A DNA stretch of 64,000 nucleotides, from contig OY727102.1 of assembly GCA_963402885.1 (NCBI GenBank), positions 9,548,001-9,612,000 of the forward strand, written 5' to 3'. The notes below the pieces were generated by a model, which was given only the letters and a program-made list of their open reading frames with translations, was not told the DNA's origin and searched no databases. Below are positions 41,531-55,995 of the stretch, in pieces; position 1 is the first letter of the stretch, and each line of letters opens with the position of its first letter. The position numbers and the translations under genes are program-made. The stretch comes from Antedon bifida (Eukaryota > Echinodermata > Crinoidea > Comatulida > Antedonidae).

Positions 41531-42982
41531 TATTCGCCCAGGATTCGCGTATGGGTGTTAAACGGATGATCGGGCCCACTTTTGTATGCGCACCAAACAA
41601 AAGGAGGCCTCCAAATAGCCATAAATAAACACAGAACTAAATGGCCATTAAACTAGTTTAGTATCTAGTCAAGTATCAGCCGCGCAATGTTTTTATGAAT
41701 ATAGTAAATATTAATTAATTATTAAACAGCCGATAAATACTAATCAATGTGTCTTAATACAAAACAAATTTTACTAATCTAACATCTAGTTTTAATGATT
41801 AATTATAATAATTAATCGTATATTTCTTTTCTTATTTCTGCATATCATTATTATACATGATACCCCAAACAACAAGGCTCATCTCATAAACACAATATTT
41901 CTTGTTTTTTTAATTGTACTTCTTTTCATTTCTTATGCACTTGGAGTTTATAACTTGATACAGAAACCATAATCCTGTTATCGATAAAATGAATATTAAT
42001 TATTAATATTGGTAATGGTAATTAATAATAAATAAACTAATTTCCAACATTTAAAAAACCACAATTTGCAGAATAAAACCAAAACGGAAACAAAACAACT
42101 TTATTTATAAAAATCACACATACTTATTGGCACATGTAAAATAAATTTAAAAAAAAAATGTACTGGCATAACTGACGGCCGCAATAACTGGTGGCTGAAA
42201 TGATCCCAAAAGAGTTATGTTGTCTGGTACTCGTTGTGTTAACATTAATAATGTCTTTTTCCTTTTCATATAGGCCTAGTGTCTGATGTGTTGATGGAGT
42301 AAATGTTCTTGGGCAGCTGGTTGCAGTTTTTCTCATTTTCTATTTTTATATTGTTCTTAGTTGATGTCATATTCTAAATATGTAATTTGTATTGTCATGA
42401 CGTTGAAAATATTTAAATAACAATTGTCCATGTGGTTTTTAACATCTTTAGATTCATCAGAGATTCATCTGATGTTCAAATCCAGTAAAAGTATTGGATT
42501 ATTTTATTGATGATTTGTTCTACTGTACAATCATGTAAGAATTAGAAATCTGGCTACTCGCTCAAAGCTGCTACAGTAATGTACTGTGTTAGGAATACTA
42601 TTAATTGAATCTAACATACACTGGATAGTTCCTAATTTCAGTCTGTTACAGTATTAAATTTAAGAATTTTATTAGGGAACATACTACACTAATTGTGCTT
42701 CATATTTTCATATTCATACCGGTAATTTTTTAAAAAACATTTGACGTTTTTAACATGTATGAAATCTATCTCCAGCAGGATCAATTACAGGACAATTGTT
42801 CTTGTCTTATATGTGATGATTTTTATGTATAAATAAATGATCATAATGTAAAGAAAAATAAATTAGAAACATTGACATTCTAGCTGAAATACTTTGAAAT
42901 ATTTAATCACTGAATAACTTAATAAATTACACTTTAATATTGTAAACATTTCCAAATTGATCAGCTTGTATTATACCATGTA

Positions 42983-43486
42983 CCGTCAATTCTAATAGTA
43001 ACCCACACTCTAATAGTAACCCCCCTTCTAGTAGTAACCCAACTTATAAGTCAATCTATAGTAATAACCCACTACTACTACTAGTAACCCATGGGGGAGG
43101 TTATTATTAGAGTCACAAAAACTATTGAAAAAATGACATTAAGACTGGTCGTTTATTATGCAGCAATATTTTGAAAATAAGGAGATAATGCATGTTGATC
43201 TCGGGAGGACTGAGTGTTTTTGAGTTTATAAAATAAAGTTCAAACAAATTTATTTATTCGTACTGTTTTATTATTTTTCTATGATTTGCTGACCGGAAAA
43301 GTTGGGGTGGGTTACTATTTTCAGGTGCCTTACTATTTACAGGTGCCTAATTTAAGATTAGTAATAATAACCCACTACTCCAATAGTAATCCCCCTTCCC
43401 CCCCCCCCCCCCCACTTCTAATAGTAACCCACCCTAAAAAACAATCAAAAAATAATAACCCAGGGTTACAATTAGAAGATTTACGG
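42983..43486. mobile_element. 502-bp TIR element, copy B1
   Basis: Same ends, interior and empty-site relative as copy A1; longest C run of the four copies. Confidence 0.7.
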
Positions 43487-45069
43487 AATCAATTAGTTTA
43501 AACTAATTAATACATGCTATAGACTATTGTAGCCCAAATATCAAATTACACTTTTAATATTGCAAACATTTCCAAATTGATCAACTTGTAGTATATAACC
43601 ATGTATCAATTAGTTTAAACTAATTAATCCATGCTATAATCTATAGACTATTGTAGCCCAAATATCGAATTACACTATTATTTATAATAATAACAGCAAC
43701 CGGGAATCCACAAAATGTTAGGATTCAGCCAAGTAGCCTTTTTTGCAATTAAAATCTCATTACACGGAATCTCTTCGATGTTATAGAACACACTTCTCGT
43801 AGGCGTGTTGAATATGCGTGTAATAGCGTGTTGTATAAACGCGCCCTTAGGTGCAACAGCCTGACAAATTGATATGGTAACACTATTAAAAACAAGTATA
43901 TCAATCAGAACGTTAACATACGTTATGTTATATCTATTTTCAAACCTTTTAAAATCAAAAACTCATCAGCATCATTTTTTCATTCTTAACTTTCATCCTT
44001 ATAATTATCCAATTTTGAATTGAGAATCCAGGATTTGATGTCAACAATTTCGCTACCTCTTTCTTGCCTGCAAAATGAGAAAAACAAAAATGCAATTATT
44101 CTATCATCTCTTACAGATGTATTTGTCCTAAATTTGTCCTATTTTGATGTCACATAACAGCTATCCACTTGGAATCGAGAAATTGAATATTTGCGACCAA
44201 CAACCGACCCATATTTTATAATGTAAAATAAATTAAAAAAAAAAATGTACTGGCATAACTGACGGCCGCAATAACTGGTGGCTGAAATGATCCCAAAAGA
44301 GTTATGTTGTCTGGTACTCGTTGTGTTGACATTAATAATGTCTTTTTCCTTTTCATATAGGCCTAGTGTCTGATGTGTTGATGGAGTAAATGTTCTTGGG
44401 CAGCTGGTTGCAGTTTTTCTCATTTTCTATGGCTATATTGTTCTTAGTTGATGTCATATTCTAAATATGTAATTTGTATTGTCATGACGTTGAAAATATT
44501 TAAATAACAATTGTCCATGTGGTTTTTAACATCTTTAGATTCATCAGAGATTCATCTGATGTTCAAATCCAGTAAAAGTATTGGATTATTTTATTGATGA
44601 TTTGTTCTACTGTACAATCATGTAAGAATTAGAAATCTGGCTACTCGCTCAAAGCTGCTACAGTAATGTACTGTGTTAGGAATATTATTAATTGAATCTA
44701 ACATACACTGGATAGTTCCTAATTTCAGTCTGTTACAGTATTAAATTTAAGAATTTTATTAGGGAACATACTACACTAATTGTGCTTCATATTTTCATAT
44801 TCATACCGGTAATTTTTTTAAAAACATTTGACGTTTTTTACATGTATGAAATCTATCTCCAGCAGGATCAATTACAGGACAATTGTTCTTGTCTTATATG
44901 TGATGATTTTTATGTATAAATAAATGATCATAATGTAAAGAAAAATAAATTAGAAACATTGACATTCTAGCTGAAATACTTTGAAATATTTAATCACTGA
45001 ATAACTTAATAAATTACACTTTAATATTGTAAACATTTCCAAATTGATCAGCTTGTATTATACCATGTA

Positions 45070-45570
45070 CCGTCAATTCTAATAGTAACCCACACTCTAA
45101 TAGTAACCCCCCTTCTAGTAGTAACCCAACTTATAAGTCAATCTATAATAATAACCCACTACTACTACTAGTAACCCATGGGGGAGGTTATTATTAGAGT
45201 CACAAAAACTATTGAAAAAATGACATTAAGACTGGTCGTTTATTATGCAGCAATATTTTGAAAATAAGGAGATAATGCATGTTGATCTCGGGAGGACTGA
45301 GTGTTTTTGAGTTTATAAAATAAAGTTCAAAGAAATTTATTTATTCGTACTGTTTTATTATTTTTCTATGATTTGCTGACCGGAAAAGTTGGGGTGGGTT
45401 ACTATTTTCAGGTGCCTTACTATTTACAGGTGCCTAATTTAAGATTAGTAATAATAACCCACTACTCCAATAGGAATCCCCCTTCCCCCCCCCCCCCACT
45501 TCTAATAGTAACCCACCCTAAAAAACAATCAAAAAATAATAACCCAGGGTTACAATTAGAAGATTTACGG
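45070..45570. mobile_element. 502-bp TIR element, copy B2
   Basis: Corresponds to copy A2, including the TAGG change near 45472; shorter C run. Confidence 0.7.
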
Positions 45571-46038
45571 AATCAATTAGTTTAAACTAATTAATACATG
45601 CTATAGACTATTGTAGCCCAAATATCAAATTACACTTTTAATATTGCAAACATTTCCAAATTGATCAACTTGTAGTATATAACCATGTATCAATTAGTTT
45701 AAACTAATTAATCCATGCTATAATCTATAGACTATTGTAGCCCAAATATCAAATTACACTATTATTTATAATAATAACAGCAACCGGGAATCCACAAAAT
45801 GTTAGGATTCAGCCAAGTAGCCTTTTTTGCAATTCAAATCTCATTACACGGAATCTCTTCGATGTTATAGAACACACTTCTCGTAGGCGTGTTGAATATG
45901 CGTGTAATAGCGTGTTGTATAAACGCGCCCTTAGGTGCAACAGCCTGACAAATTGATATGGTAACACTATTAAAAACAAGTATATCAATCAGAACGTTAA
46001 CATACGTTATGTTATATCTATTTTCAAACCTTTTAAAA

Positions 46039-47590
46039 TCAAAAACTCATCAGCATCATTTTTTCATTCTTAACTTTCATCCTTATAATTATCCAATTTT
46101 GAATTGAGAATCCAGGATTTGATGTCAACAATTTCGCTACCTCTTTCTTGCCTGCAAAATGAGAAAAACAAAAATGCAATTATTCTATCATCTCTTACAG
46201 ATGTATTTGTCCTAAATTTGTCCTATTTTGATGTCACATAACAGCTATCCACTTGGAATCGAGAAATTGAATATTTGCGACCAACAACCGGCCCGTATTT
46301 TATAACTACTGTAGTACTGTACTTGTTCAAAAATAACACTATATTGATCTCTTTCCCTTTAATGTTCAACAATATTCCAATTAAAATGCTTAAATACAGA
46401 AGTATAGGCCTACAGGTACATATGACAACCTCAGACATCCATCCTATATTAGACTGTGTTCCAGCCCGTAAATTTTGGCACATATGGCGTTTTATACGTA
46501 TAATATAATACTCAGATTTACGCACTGGGGAAATATGTGAAGAAATCGATTTGCATGCCCGCAAATATCCGATAAGAATGACGTAGGTTATCATACCATA
46601 TGTGCCAAATTATTTATCTTTACTATTTACGGGCTGGAACCCAGTCTAATCATATATATGCACTGCTCTTTAACCAATTGAATGCTCTTTGGCATGTGAA
46701 TAACGAACCTTTTTAAATATAAACTTACCTGTGAGATCGTCATGGTTGTATAGGTCATCTCCTATAGTAGTAAACAAAAACAATTTATAACATTAATATT
46801 TTATACATTTTCGTTCTTGATACATTGTACATTTGTGTTTTCAAATGTTTTGCTGCTAATATTGTAGTAGACTTACCTGATGTTGTGGCAATTTCTAGTT
46901 GTCCATAACTATCAGCATCATCTGCTGATAAACAACAATAAAATGTTAAGAATGTAATGTTTACGAAAATCTAATTTGTGTCTGATAAGTGCCATTTCCG
47001 GCATCTACAGTTGCACAACTCTTAAACATTTCTTATGACACAGGGACAGATTGGAATGGAAAATGGGACATGGATTAATTAATTTTAACACTAAAAAAGA
47101 ACTTCATAGAAAGAGTCAATCTTAATTTCACCTCACCTCAGCACCAGCTGGTATAGATTTTTATTAGTAATGTTTTATAAGCTTACCTGTGATGTTTTCT
47201 TCTTCTTTAAAAGTTTCATCTGCTGATCAATAATAAAAGAAAAGTTAACAATTTAATATATTCCTAATATCTATCTGTACATTAAGTACTTTGATTGCAC
47301 TGATTGCATTGAAGAACTTAAGATCTACCATAAAATTTTTTTCCATGTTTAAAACAACAAATATATGGTCTTGATTTTATGGCACTCTGGAATTGTCTCT
47401 TCTATTAGCAAAAGAAGTATTCTCATTTTACATACTTTGTTTATAAACTATATTAAAGCTTACCTGTAAAAGTATTCATTTCTACTTCTAGGCTTCTGGG
47501 TTATCTCCTATAGAAAAACACAATAAAATAAGTTTTTCTTATTCTTCTTACCTGTACAAGTGTTGCCACTTGTTAATTTGACAAAATTTG
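46039..47590 (-). CDS. Micro-exon row (unit B)
   Basis: Candidate exons at 47552-47590 (39 bp), 47464-47507 (44 bp, broken), 47187-47222 (36 bp), 46877-46924 (48 bp), 46729-46761 (33 bp) and a terminal 46039-46151 (113 bp). Splice sites, phases and peptides are the same as in unit A. Conservation between such young copies says little about selection. Confidence 0.45.
46449..46649. mobile_element. 201-bp TIR element (unit B)
   Basis: Counterpart of 14613-14813, same arms and same asymmetric extra bases in the right arm. Confidence 0.72.
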
Positions 47591-48291
47591 CTGATTTTTC
47601 AATTACCTACTGGCAGAACAGGTAAGTAAAAGATATGTACTGTGTGGGTAATAAGCTGTACGGACTATATAAAGGGCAGGAAATATTTTGAGATAATCTA
47701 GGTTTTGGCGAGATTCTGGTTTTTAAGGTGTTTATGCTTTGTGAGAGTGAAGTTTGCATTGTACCAGCAACAATGCCTATTTTTTTAAAAAAAAGATGTG
47801 CCGTGTTTAAATCGTTTTCACCCGCAACTACAGCAATTGCATTATAATTCTTCAAGGTTGATATGTCCTTGGCTATTGGCTTGTCTTTAATTTGAGGCGA
47901 TTTATACAGCCGATGAAATCAAATTTGAAAGTAGTCTGTAATTGGATTTTTATGGGAGTGTCGACTTGTAGGTACTTTTGGCTAGTCTTCAACATAAGTT
48001 GCTCTTAGAGTGGATACAATAGTCTACAATTGAAGATGCTTTTAAAATTGGGGTAGGGGAAGTATTAATAGAAGGTAGTGGGTTAAATAGAGGGAGACCT
48101 GCATTGAATATTTGAAATGGACTGTAGTCTTCAAAAAGAAGTTGCTCTTAGATTGGATACATCACTAGTCTACAATTGATGGTGATTTTTGAATTATAAT
48201 GCAGTATTAAATAGAAGATGGATGGTTAATTAGAGAGAGAACTGCATTGACAATTTGAAAATGACTTATAATTAATTAAAAAATCACCAAC

Positions 48292-49663
48292 CTTGGAATC
48301 CAGATGTTCTGCAATATCCGTTGTAAAATCTTCAATTAGATTAAACTGAACATTAAATTTCTCCAAAACTTTTACTGTTGATCTGCGATTGATATGTGGA
48401 AAACACCCTCAATGACAGAAAACTCTGTTGAGTTGATACCTTCTAGCGTGGATGAGTTGGAATAAACAATGCTGAATTCAAAGAAGTAACCACTTCCCGA
48501 CAGATTGGCCCAGCCATGGATTATATCTACAGTGTTGTTGTTGACGAGCTCTGCATCAGATACTCCTGGGCATTTTCCATGGATGTGAAGAATGTCCCAG
48601 ATTTTGCACAATTTCAGCCTGAAAAAATCAAAAAATCATTATTCCTTTTTTTCGTAGAATATTTGTATCAAACCTATGGTGTATTACCAAAGCTTGATAG
48701 CCTACAGTATATTGGAGTTTAGAAAGAATTGTGTTAAAACCTACACTGGTATCCAATATAGAGATGCAAGGCTGAACCTCAAATGGATGGTTCTCCATAG
48801 CATCAGCCTTAAACGTATACTCATTGTGCTTTGGAATTGATAGATGATTTCTACTCCTTGGTCACTAGATGCCTCTTCTTCAGCTTGCTTCTCAGAATAC
48901 CTGTGAACCAATTAGTTATGTTGGTTTGTAATGATATAGGCATTATGGTTATGTTTGTTGCACGCCACACATGAGAATACAATTTAAGACTTTGGACAAG
49001 ACGATACAAGCCAGTTCTATACTACAGTAACTCTACAGAAAACTCTACTTCAACTCATTACTTCTTAAAATGTGACTTACGTTTCATTGCCTGTACTTGG
49101 ACCTCCTGTTGTATTTGTTGCTCTCACACCCCTTGTTGGGTCTTCAGCTGGGGGAGAAGGATCGGTCATTGCTAATAACCTCAACTTCAAGACTCTCGTA
49201 CAAAGTACCGGTTTGTGCTGCATTAACAATTTCTGCTTGAAGGTTAACTAACTCATCATGTTCAAGGGTTGAATTGCCTGTAAGGAAAAAATATTAATTA
49301 TTGTTTACATATTAAAAGAATAGGTAATTAAATAAAATTCAACTCATTTCTAAACATATGAAACTGAAAAAAGAAGAAATCTGGATAGATTATGTGATAC
49401 TTTAATATGGTTAAAGAAAGCTATTTACTTATTATATATACCAAACTGGCAAGATTGTTAACAAGATCTTCTTCATAGAAAACATCAACAGGAGCCACAC
49501 CAAAGTCAACCATTATAACCGGTGTAGTGATGATGTCAATTGGGTCACTACCACGTATAAGTATCCAAAGAGTCTGCCAATCGCGATCAAAATAGTTCTC
49601 GCCATAAATGCTGGAGTCAGGAGTTGGCATGAACTGATCGTTTGGATCTTCTGGAACCCATAT
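48292..49663 (-). pseudogene. Fibrocystin-L-like exons, lower half of sub-block 2 (unit B)
   Basis: Exons at 48292-48618, 48745-48900, 49081-49277 and 49442-49663, equivalent to those at 16456-17826. The last is again truncated by the LINE. Same frame breaks as in A. Confidence 0.75.
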
Positions 49664-50307
49664 TTCTCTTTCTATTAATGGCAATGATGTCGAAAGAGTT
49701 GACAATTTTAAATATCTTGGACTTACATTTGATTCACTTATGTCATGGAAACAGCATGTTGAACAAGTAGCTTCTAGAGTATCACAACGTATCGGTATTA
49801 TTCGTAGATTAAGATATTATATTCCAAATTTTGCTTTAAGACTACTTGCTAATGCAATAGTATTACCTTGTTTTGATTACTGTAGTAATGTTTGGTCAAA
49901 TTGTAACTTAGAACTTGTTAATCGTCTTCAAGTACTTCAAAATAGAGTAGCTAGAATCATTCTTTATGCTGATATGTACACCCCTATAACAGAATTGATG
50001 TCCTCACTAAAATGGAAGAGTGTCCATGACAGATGGGAAAATGATTTATTAATTATGCTATTTAAATGCCTACAGGGTTTAGCACCATCTTATTTAACAA
50101 ATCTATTCAAATTTATGGACACTTTTCACACAAAAAATACAAGAAGTCAATCAACAAAAACTCTAAATGTTCCAGCATGGAACAATATTTATGGAAAGAG
50201 AATGTTTAACTATAGAGCATCAACCTTATGGAATAATCTTCCTGTACATATCCGTAAAAATTTTCGGTGAATGGACTGGTCTTGTTTCAAGAGTGCAACT
50301 TTAATAG
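49664..50307 (+). mobile_element. 5'-truncated LINE, RT C-terminal region (unit B)
   Basis: Same insertion as 17827-18470; the frame to the stop at 50270 encodes an identical protein. Confidence 0.85.
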
Positions 50308-50375
50308 GAGGAAAGATTTAGGGAAGAATCACAGTTTACAAAAGCTAAAATTCAACATTAAAGCAGACAACCAAC

Positions 50376-50566
50376 CTTTATGTGGACATTTTTCATCATA
50401 AGGAATTTTAAGTCCACGTCTCGGATCTCTATCCCACTCGTATGGAGAATCAGGAATAACATAACCAGGCCGTGATCCTCCTAGAATTCCACCATCTTCA
50501 TCTCTGATCATTGCTTTCTTAAATGCATCACAATCCATCTCCACGCAATCAGAAAGATTAACTTTA
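50376..50566 (-). pseudogene. Fibrocystin-L-like exon, uninterrupted form (unit B, sub-block 2)
   Basis: Same as 18539-18729, no lesion inside the exon. Confidence 0.8.
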
Positions 50567-50587
50567 CTGTTAAGATTAAATGAAAAG

Positions 50588-50899
50588 TGTAATGTATTGA
50601 ACTTGATTAATATTACTTGCTACCAATTATTTAAACTTCCTTCACCTGTTACCATATATATTATGTTAACCCACTTCTATATAACCCTGGCTACTTAATG
50701 GTCACTAATGGCTAAAGTAGACCCTCTGCTTAGACCACTAAACATTCCACCTTGACAGATTAATTACCCATTACCGATATTGTTATTATAATATATAGTA
50801 AATGTAGAATAATTAGAATAAACACTTCAGTGCTAGCTTTCAACTATAACAGAACTTGTCTCTCTCTCACTTATTTGTATTGTAAATCGGTACATTACA
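50588..50899 (+). repeat. 5' LTR (unit B), 312 bp
   Basis: Full-length LTR including the bases lost from the 5' LTR of A. Confidence 0.92.
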
Positions 50900-50916
50900 C
50901 TACAGTGGCGACGAGA

Positions 50917-51290
50917 ATGGCCCTTATTGGCAGTCCATGTGCCTAGTGAAATTGTACAGCGATACAAATTCAACTCACGCTTTCGACGTGATAATGAAAC
51001 AGTGCCTGAATTTATGGCATCGCTTCGATCGATGGCAGAATTCTGTAACTTTGGAGCCTCGCTCAATACAATGTTACGAGATCATCTAGTTTTTGGCGTC
51101 CGTAATCACGGAATTTGGTCTTTTGGCAGAAAAAGCACTGACACTGGAAAAAGCTGTTGAAATTGCAACTAGCATCGAAACTGCAACAAGAAATGTAAGA
51201 GATCTGGCGCAGCCAACCTCTGCAGCTGCAGTTGAAAATGTAAACAAAATTGCTTACAAAAAGAAGTCAAAATTTACGGAATTGTTCAAA
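50917..51290 (+). pseudogene. gag remnant (unit B)
   Basis: Start codon and MALIG are kept, then the 666-bp deletion joins directly to the VPSEIVQRYKFNSRFRR part of capsid. The frame breaks again near 51090 and the satellite follows. Confidence 0.78.
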
Positions 51291-51937
51291 AAATGTCCAA
51301 AATTTCCACTTTTTAAACTTCAAGAATTATGCTATAATATTGCCATTTATGCACATATATTATGGTAACATCATCTTATAAAGCCATAGTAACTAGTTGT
51401 GTAAAAAAATAAAAAGGTCTAAATTTTGACATTTTTCGAAAAATTCACTGCGGGGGACCAAAGGAATTTTTTAGAAAAATTGCCAAATTTTCTTCTTTTT
51501 AAAATTCAATAAGTATGCTATAATATTGCAATTTATGCACATATATTGTGTTAACATCATCTTATGGAGACATAAAAACTAGTTAAGTCAAAAAATAAAA
51601 GGGTAAGTATTTGGCCATTTTTCGAAAATTTCACTGCTGGGGACCGAAAGAATTTTTCGAAAATTTGCAAATGTTCACTTTTTAATATCCAATAATTATG
51701 CTATTATATTGTCATTTATGTATATATATTGTGTTAACATCATCTTAAAGAGCCATAGTAACTAGTTATGTAAACAAATAAAAGGGTCGAAATTTTGCCA
51801 TTTTTCGAAAATTTCAATACGGGGGAAAAAAGGAATTATTTCGAAAAATGGCAAAAAAAATCGATAATTATGCTATAATATTGCAATTTATGCACATATA
51901 TTGTGTTAACATAATCTTATGAAGCCATAAAAACTAG
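51270..51937. repeat. Four-unit satellite within gag (unit B)
   Basis: Counterpart of 20083-20750, differing by a few substitutions. Confidence 0.85.
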
Positions 51938-51939
51938 TT

Positions 51940-52689
51940 ATGTCAAATACAAATAAGAAGTCGAAACCATGTTTTCGCTGTGGAAAGAATAACCATTTGC
52001 CAGACAAATGTTATTTTAAGCAAACAACTTGCCATTATTGTAACAAGGTAGGACACATTCAATCTGTTTGTCTTAGCAAAAAGAAGGGGAAGCCCCAAAC
52101 AGTTAAAAATGTTGTGGCAGATGAGCCAAGCGATGAACCAAGCAACATAGCTACAGAAATGTATGAAGAATTATTTGGAATAAAGACCACGTCTAGTCCT
52201 CCACCTATGAAAGTTAAGATACTGTTAGAGGGTTTGGATACTGAAATGGAAATTGACACAGGAGCCTCGGTATCAATAATGTCGCAGACGAAATTTAGGC
52301 AATTATGGCCTGAAAGAAAACTTGAACCTTCGTCAGTTAAGCTACGTACGTACACTGGACAAATAATGGATGTTTTGGGTAAAATTAATGCTGAAGTTAC
52401 ATACCAGAGTACTACTACAATATTACCGTTAACGATTGTGCGAACAGATGGACCTACCCTAATTGGTCGAGACTGGCTTCAGTTTATAAAGTTGGACTGG
52501 CGACAAATCAAGGTAATAAACCAATTAGATTTAAGTTCACTGCTTGGTAAATACCAAGAAATATTTAAAGATGAACTAGGTACCCTTAAGGGTACTGAAG
52601 CAAAAATGTATGTTGATAAAGAGACAATGCCAAAATTTTGCGAAGCCAGAAATGTTCCGTATGCTTTGCGACAGAAAGTAGATGACTAA
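51940..52689 (+). pseudogene. gag zinc knuckles plus protease (unit B)
   Basis: 249-codon frame as in A, with both CCHC motifs and DTGAS intact. Two amino-acid changes from A (Gln to Arg in the DW.QIKV segment, Lys to Glu in the CKARN segment). Ends at the same TAA. Confidence 0.88.
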
Positions 52690-53352
52690 CTTGATCGTAC
52701 AACGAGAAGGCATTATTGAACCTATACAGTTTTCAGACTGGGCTGCACCAATAGTTCCGGTACTTAAGGCAGATAAATCTACCATTAGGATCTGTGGTGA
52801 CTACAAAATTACTGTAAATAAAGCAGCCAAAGTTGATCAGTATCCTTTGCCCCGAAGAAAAATTTACTAAATTGGACATATGTCACAAGCGTACCAACAA
52901 TTACTCTTGGATAAAGATTCTCGAAAATATGTTGTAATCAACACTCAAAAGGGACTTTACAATATACACGGTTGCCGTTTGGAGTCTCTTCAGCACCAGC
53001 GATTTTCCAGCATGTCATGGAAGGACTATTACAAGGAGTTAAAGGTGTTACAGTATACCTGGACGATATATTAATTACAGGAAAGAATGACTTTGAGCAT
53101 TTCGAAACTCTTGAAACCGTCCTAAAGCGACTGGCAGATGCTGGACTTCGTCTAAAAAAGAGTAAGTGTGTTTTTATGGTTAAATCTGTTGGTTATTTGG
53201 GACACCTGATCGACAAAGAGGGATTGCATCCCACAAACGCCAAAGTGAGAGCAATTAAAGATGCTCCAGCGTCTCAAAACTTGACAGAACTGAGAGCTTA
53301 TTTGGGATTATTATCTTATGAAGTTTTTACCAAACTTATCCAACACACTTAA
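52690..53352 (+). pseudogene. Reverse transcriptase domain, frameshifted (unit B)
   Basis: As in A, with YLDD near 53060 and LPFG near 52975, plus a private 2-bp loss near 52697 and a 3-bp loss near 53320. It reads SQAYQQ where A has SQGYQQ. Confidence 0.88.
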
Positions 53353-53393
53353 TTGCTCTGTTATATGCCTTACTTCGTAAGGATAAAGCTTTG

Positions 53394-54122
53394 AACTAGA
53401 CAAATTTAGAACAATCTACTTTTGATAAATCAAAGGAATTGCTACTTTCCTGCAGAGTACTTGCACATTATGATCCAAAAAAGGAAATAATATTATCGTG
53501 TGATGCATCTCAATATGGAATTGGGGCTGTGTTAGCACATCGACAAAGTGACGGTACAGGAAGACCAATCGCATTTGCATCTAGAACACTTGCAGAAGCG
53601 GAAAAAAAGTATTCGCAAATTGAGAAAGAAGGTTTGGCATGCGTTTTCGGGGTAACGCGATTTCAGTCTTACATTTATGGTAGACATTTCACATTGGTAA
53701 CAGACCATAAGCCATTGCTGGGTCTTATTAATGAGGACAGACTTGTGCCCAGCCAAGCATCAGCTAGAATCCAACGTTGGGCACTGAAATTAGGTACATA
53801 CAAATATACATTAAGATTCAAACTGACAAAGTCCCATGCCAATGCGGATGCCTTAAGCAGATTACCATTGCCAGGAAAACCAGAATCAATTCCACAACCT
53901 GCCGAAACTGTTCTATTGATGGAGCCAATGAACCAATCTCCAGTTTCCACAGCAGATATTAAAGGTTGGACGGTTAAAGATCCAACACTTTCTCGAGTTC
54001 TTTACTACATTGAAAAGGGTTGGCCCAATACTAATCCAAAAATTGAAAACTTGCAACCATATTGGATGGATCTGACAAAGAGAACTCTCTACACAAGATG
54101 GATGTATTTTGTGGGAAAATAG
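53394..54122 (+). pseudogene. RNase H domain region (unit B)
   Basis: As in A with all four catalytic acidic motifs, but an early TAG replaces a Trp codon, so the open part begins about 15 codons later. Confidence 0.88.
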
Positions 54123-55324
54123 AATTGTTGTTCCACAGCCTGGTAGAAAACAGTTGCTACAAGCACTACATGACGGTCATACTGGAATTGTCAGAATGAA
54201 AAGTTTTGCTCGGGATTCGTTATGGTGGCCTAATATGGACAAAGACATATCAAAGCAGTGGTCACGATTAAATATCGACTGTGCTGGACCATTTATTGGA
54301 AAAATGTTTTTAATACGATGCATACTCAAAATGGCTTGAGGTAATTCCGGTAAATTCCTCAACGACAAATACCACAGTGGATAAGCTCAGGCTTATATTT
54401 GCATCGCATGGATTGCCAGATAAAATAGTATCCGACAATGGAACATGTTTCACCAGTGATGAATTTCATACATTCGTAAAGCGAAATGGAATAAGACATT
54501 CTTTAACAGCCCCATATCACCCATCATCGCATGGTCTTGCGGAACGTGCTGTACGCACATTTAAAGAAACAATGAAACGTACGAAAGATGGATATATCGA
54601 AACAAAAGTCGCAAGATTCTTATGTTGTAATTTGTATGTTCTTGTTATCAGTTTCTTGTTTTTAGGACCCAAGTGGAAATAAGTTTTTAACTTTTCTTGG
54701 CATTCCTTGTAATCAAGGCCTGTTTTTTCCGTGCAATTGTTTTTCTATTTTCTATGTATTATATTTTATTGTTTTTTAACCTTGATTACCAAATAAAGTT
54801 AAAAAAAAAAACAATTCAAGATTCCTATTTAAATATAGAAATACACCTCATAGCACAACTGGCAAAACACCAGCAGAATTACTGAATGGCCGAAAATTGA
54901 AAACGCATTTTGATCTTTTACACCCTTATCAAGCAGATCGTGTTATCACTCAACTTGAAAAACAGAAATTAGCCCATGATCGTCATGCAAAGAACGCACT
55001 TTTGCAGAAGGAGAGTAGGTGTATATAAAGAACTTTAGAGGACAAAATCTGAAATGGTTACCCGGAACAATAATATTAAAATCCGGTCGCATCTCATTCA
55101 AGACAAAACTAGAAGATGGACGAGTTTGTCGTCGTCATGCCGACCATATCAGGAAGCGTTATAGGCCTGTTCAAACTCAGGATAAACAGCTTACAAACAA
55201 AGATGATCCTCCACAATTACCTCCAATGCTCATTAATCCAAATCTGAACAGTGGAAACATCACAATCGACTGTCGAAGCACAGTCTATTACTGCTCAGCG
55301 AAGAGTATACCTTACTCGCGATAG
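54109..55324 (+). pseudogene. Integrase with nested poly(A) insertion (unit B)
   Basis: Same structure as in A: His pair kept, Cys pair deleted, DNGT and AERA motifs present, retroposed fragment at about 54620-54817, C-terminal module at 55019-55324. The N of PSSNGL is H here, a position usually conserved next to the catalytic Glu. Confidence 0.83.
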
Positions 55325-55545
55325 AAAACCGCCGGAAAGATATGGACATTTTTAATAACTGAAATATAGAAACTTTTATGGACATTATTACTGGACAATT
55401 TAAAATGTTGATCTTATGTTTTACTTTATACAGTGCATTATACCATATACATTTAAAGTGTTATTAAACCATAACTTAGTACAGTGCTGCTTTGATTCAA
55501 TTATAAATAAATAGCTTAGAATTGTTTATAATAGAAGGGAGGGAA

Positions 55546-55855
55546 TGTAATGTATTGAACTTGATTAATATTACTTGCTACCAATTATTTATACTTCCTT
55601 CACCTGTTACCATATATATTATGTTAACCCACTTCTATATAACCCTGGCTACTTAATGGTCACTAATGGCTAAAGTAGACCCCTCTGCTGAGACCACTAA
55701 ACATTCCACCTTGACAGATTAATTACCCATTACCGATATTGTTATTATATATAGTAGATGTAGAATAAAGAATAAACACTTCAGTGCTAGCTTTCAACTA
55801 TAACAGAACTTGTCTCTCTCTCTCACTTATTTGTATTGTAAATCGGTACATTACA
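55546..55855 (+). repeat. 3' LTR (unit B), 310 bp
   Basis: Preceded by the same polypurine tract. Has one extra TC step in the TCTCTC run near 55815 relative to A. Confidence 0.92.
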
Positions 55856-55995
55856 AAAAGTATTGTAGGTAAGTGTACTAGGTTGATGAAAATAATGCAA
55901 CTAGCAAGTAAGGATACACAATGATTTACATTTACGTAACTTGGATAAATGCAAGTGGTCCGTAGATATATAGGATAAATACTATTAGTACTTAC

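Larger units (their letters stand above)
42134..46305. repeat. 2.08-kb tandem duplication, two copies (unit B)
   Basis: Copy 1 is 42134-44220 and copy 2 is 44221-46305. Copy-specific differences match those in unit A (for example GGCTATATTG in copy 2 against TTTATATTG in copy 1). Confidence 0.92.
50588..55855 (+). mobile_element. Ty3/Gypsy LTR retrotransposon (unit B), 5.3 kb, defective
   Basis: Same insertion as in A, with AAAAG at 50583-50587 and 55856-55860. Shorter because 666 bp of gag (equivalent to 19080-19745) are missing, with a CA microhomology at the joint near 50931. Pol lesions and the nested satellite and poly(A) insertion are shared, with a few private changes: a 2-bp loss near 52697, a 3-bp loss near 53320, and a TAG where A has a Trp codon near 53397. 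Confidence 0.92.
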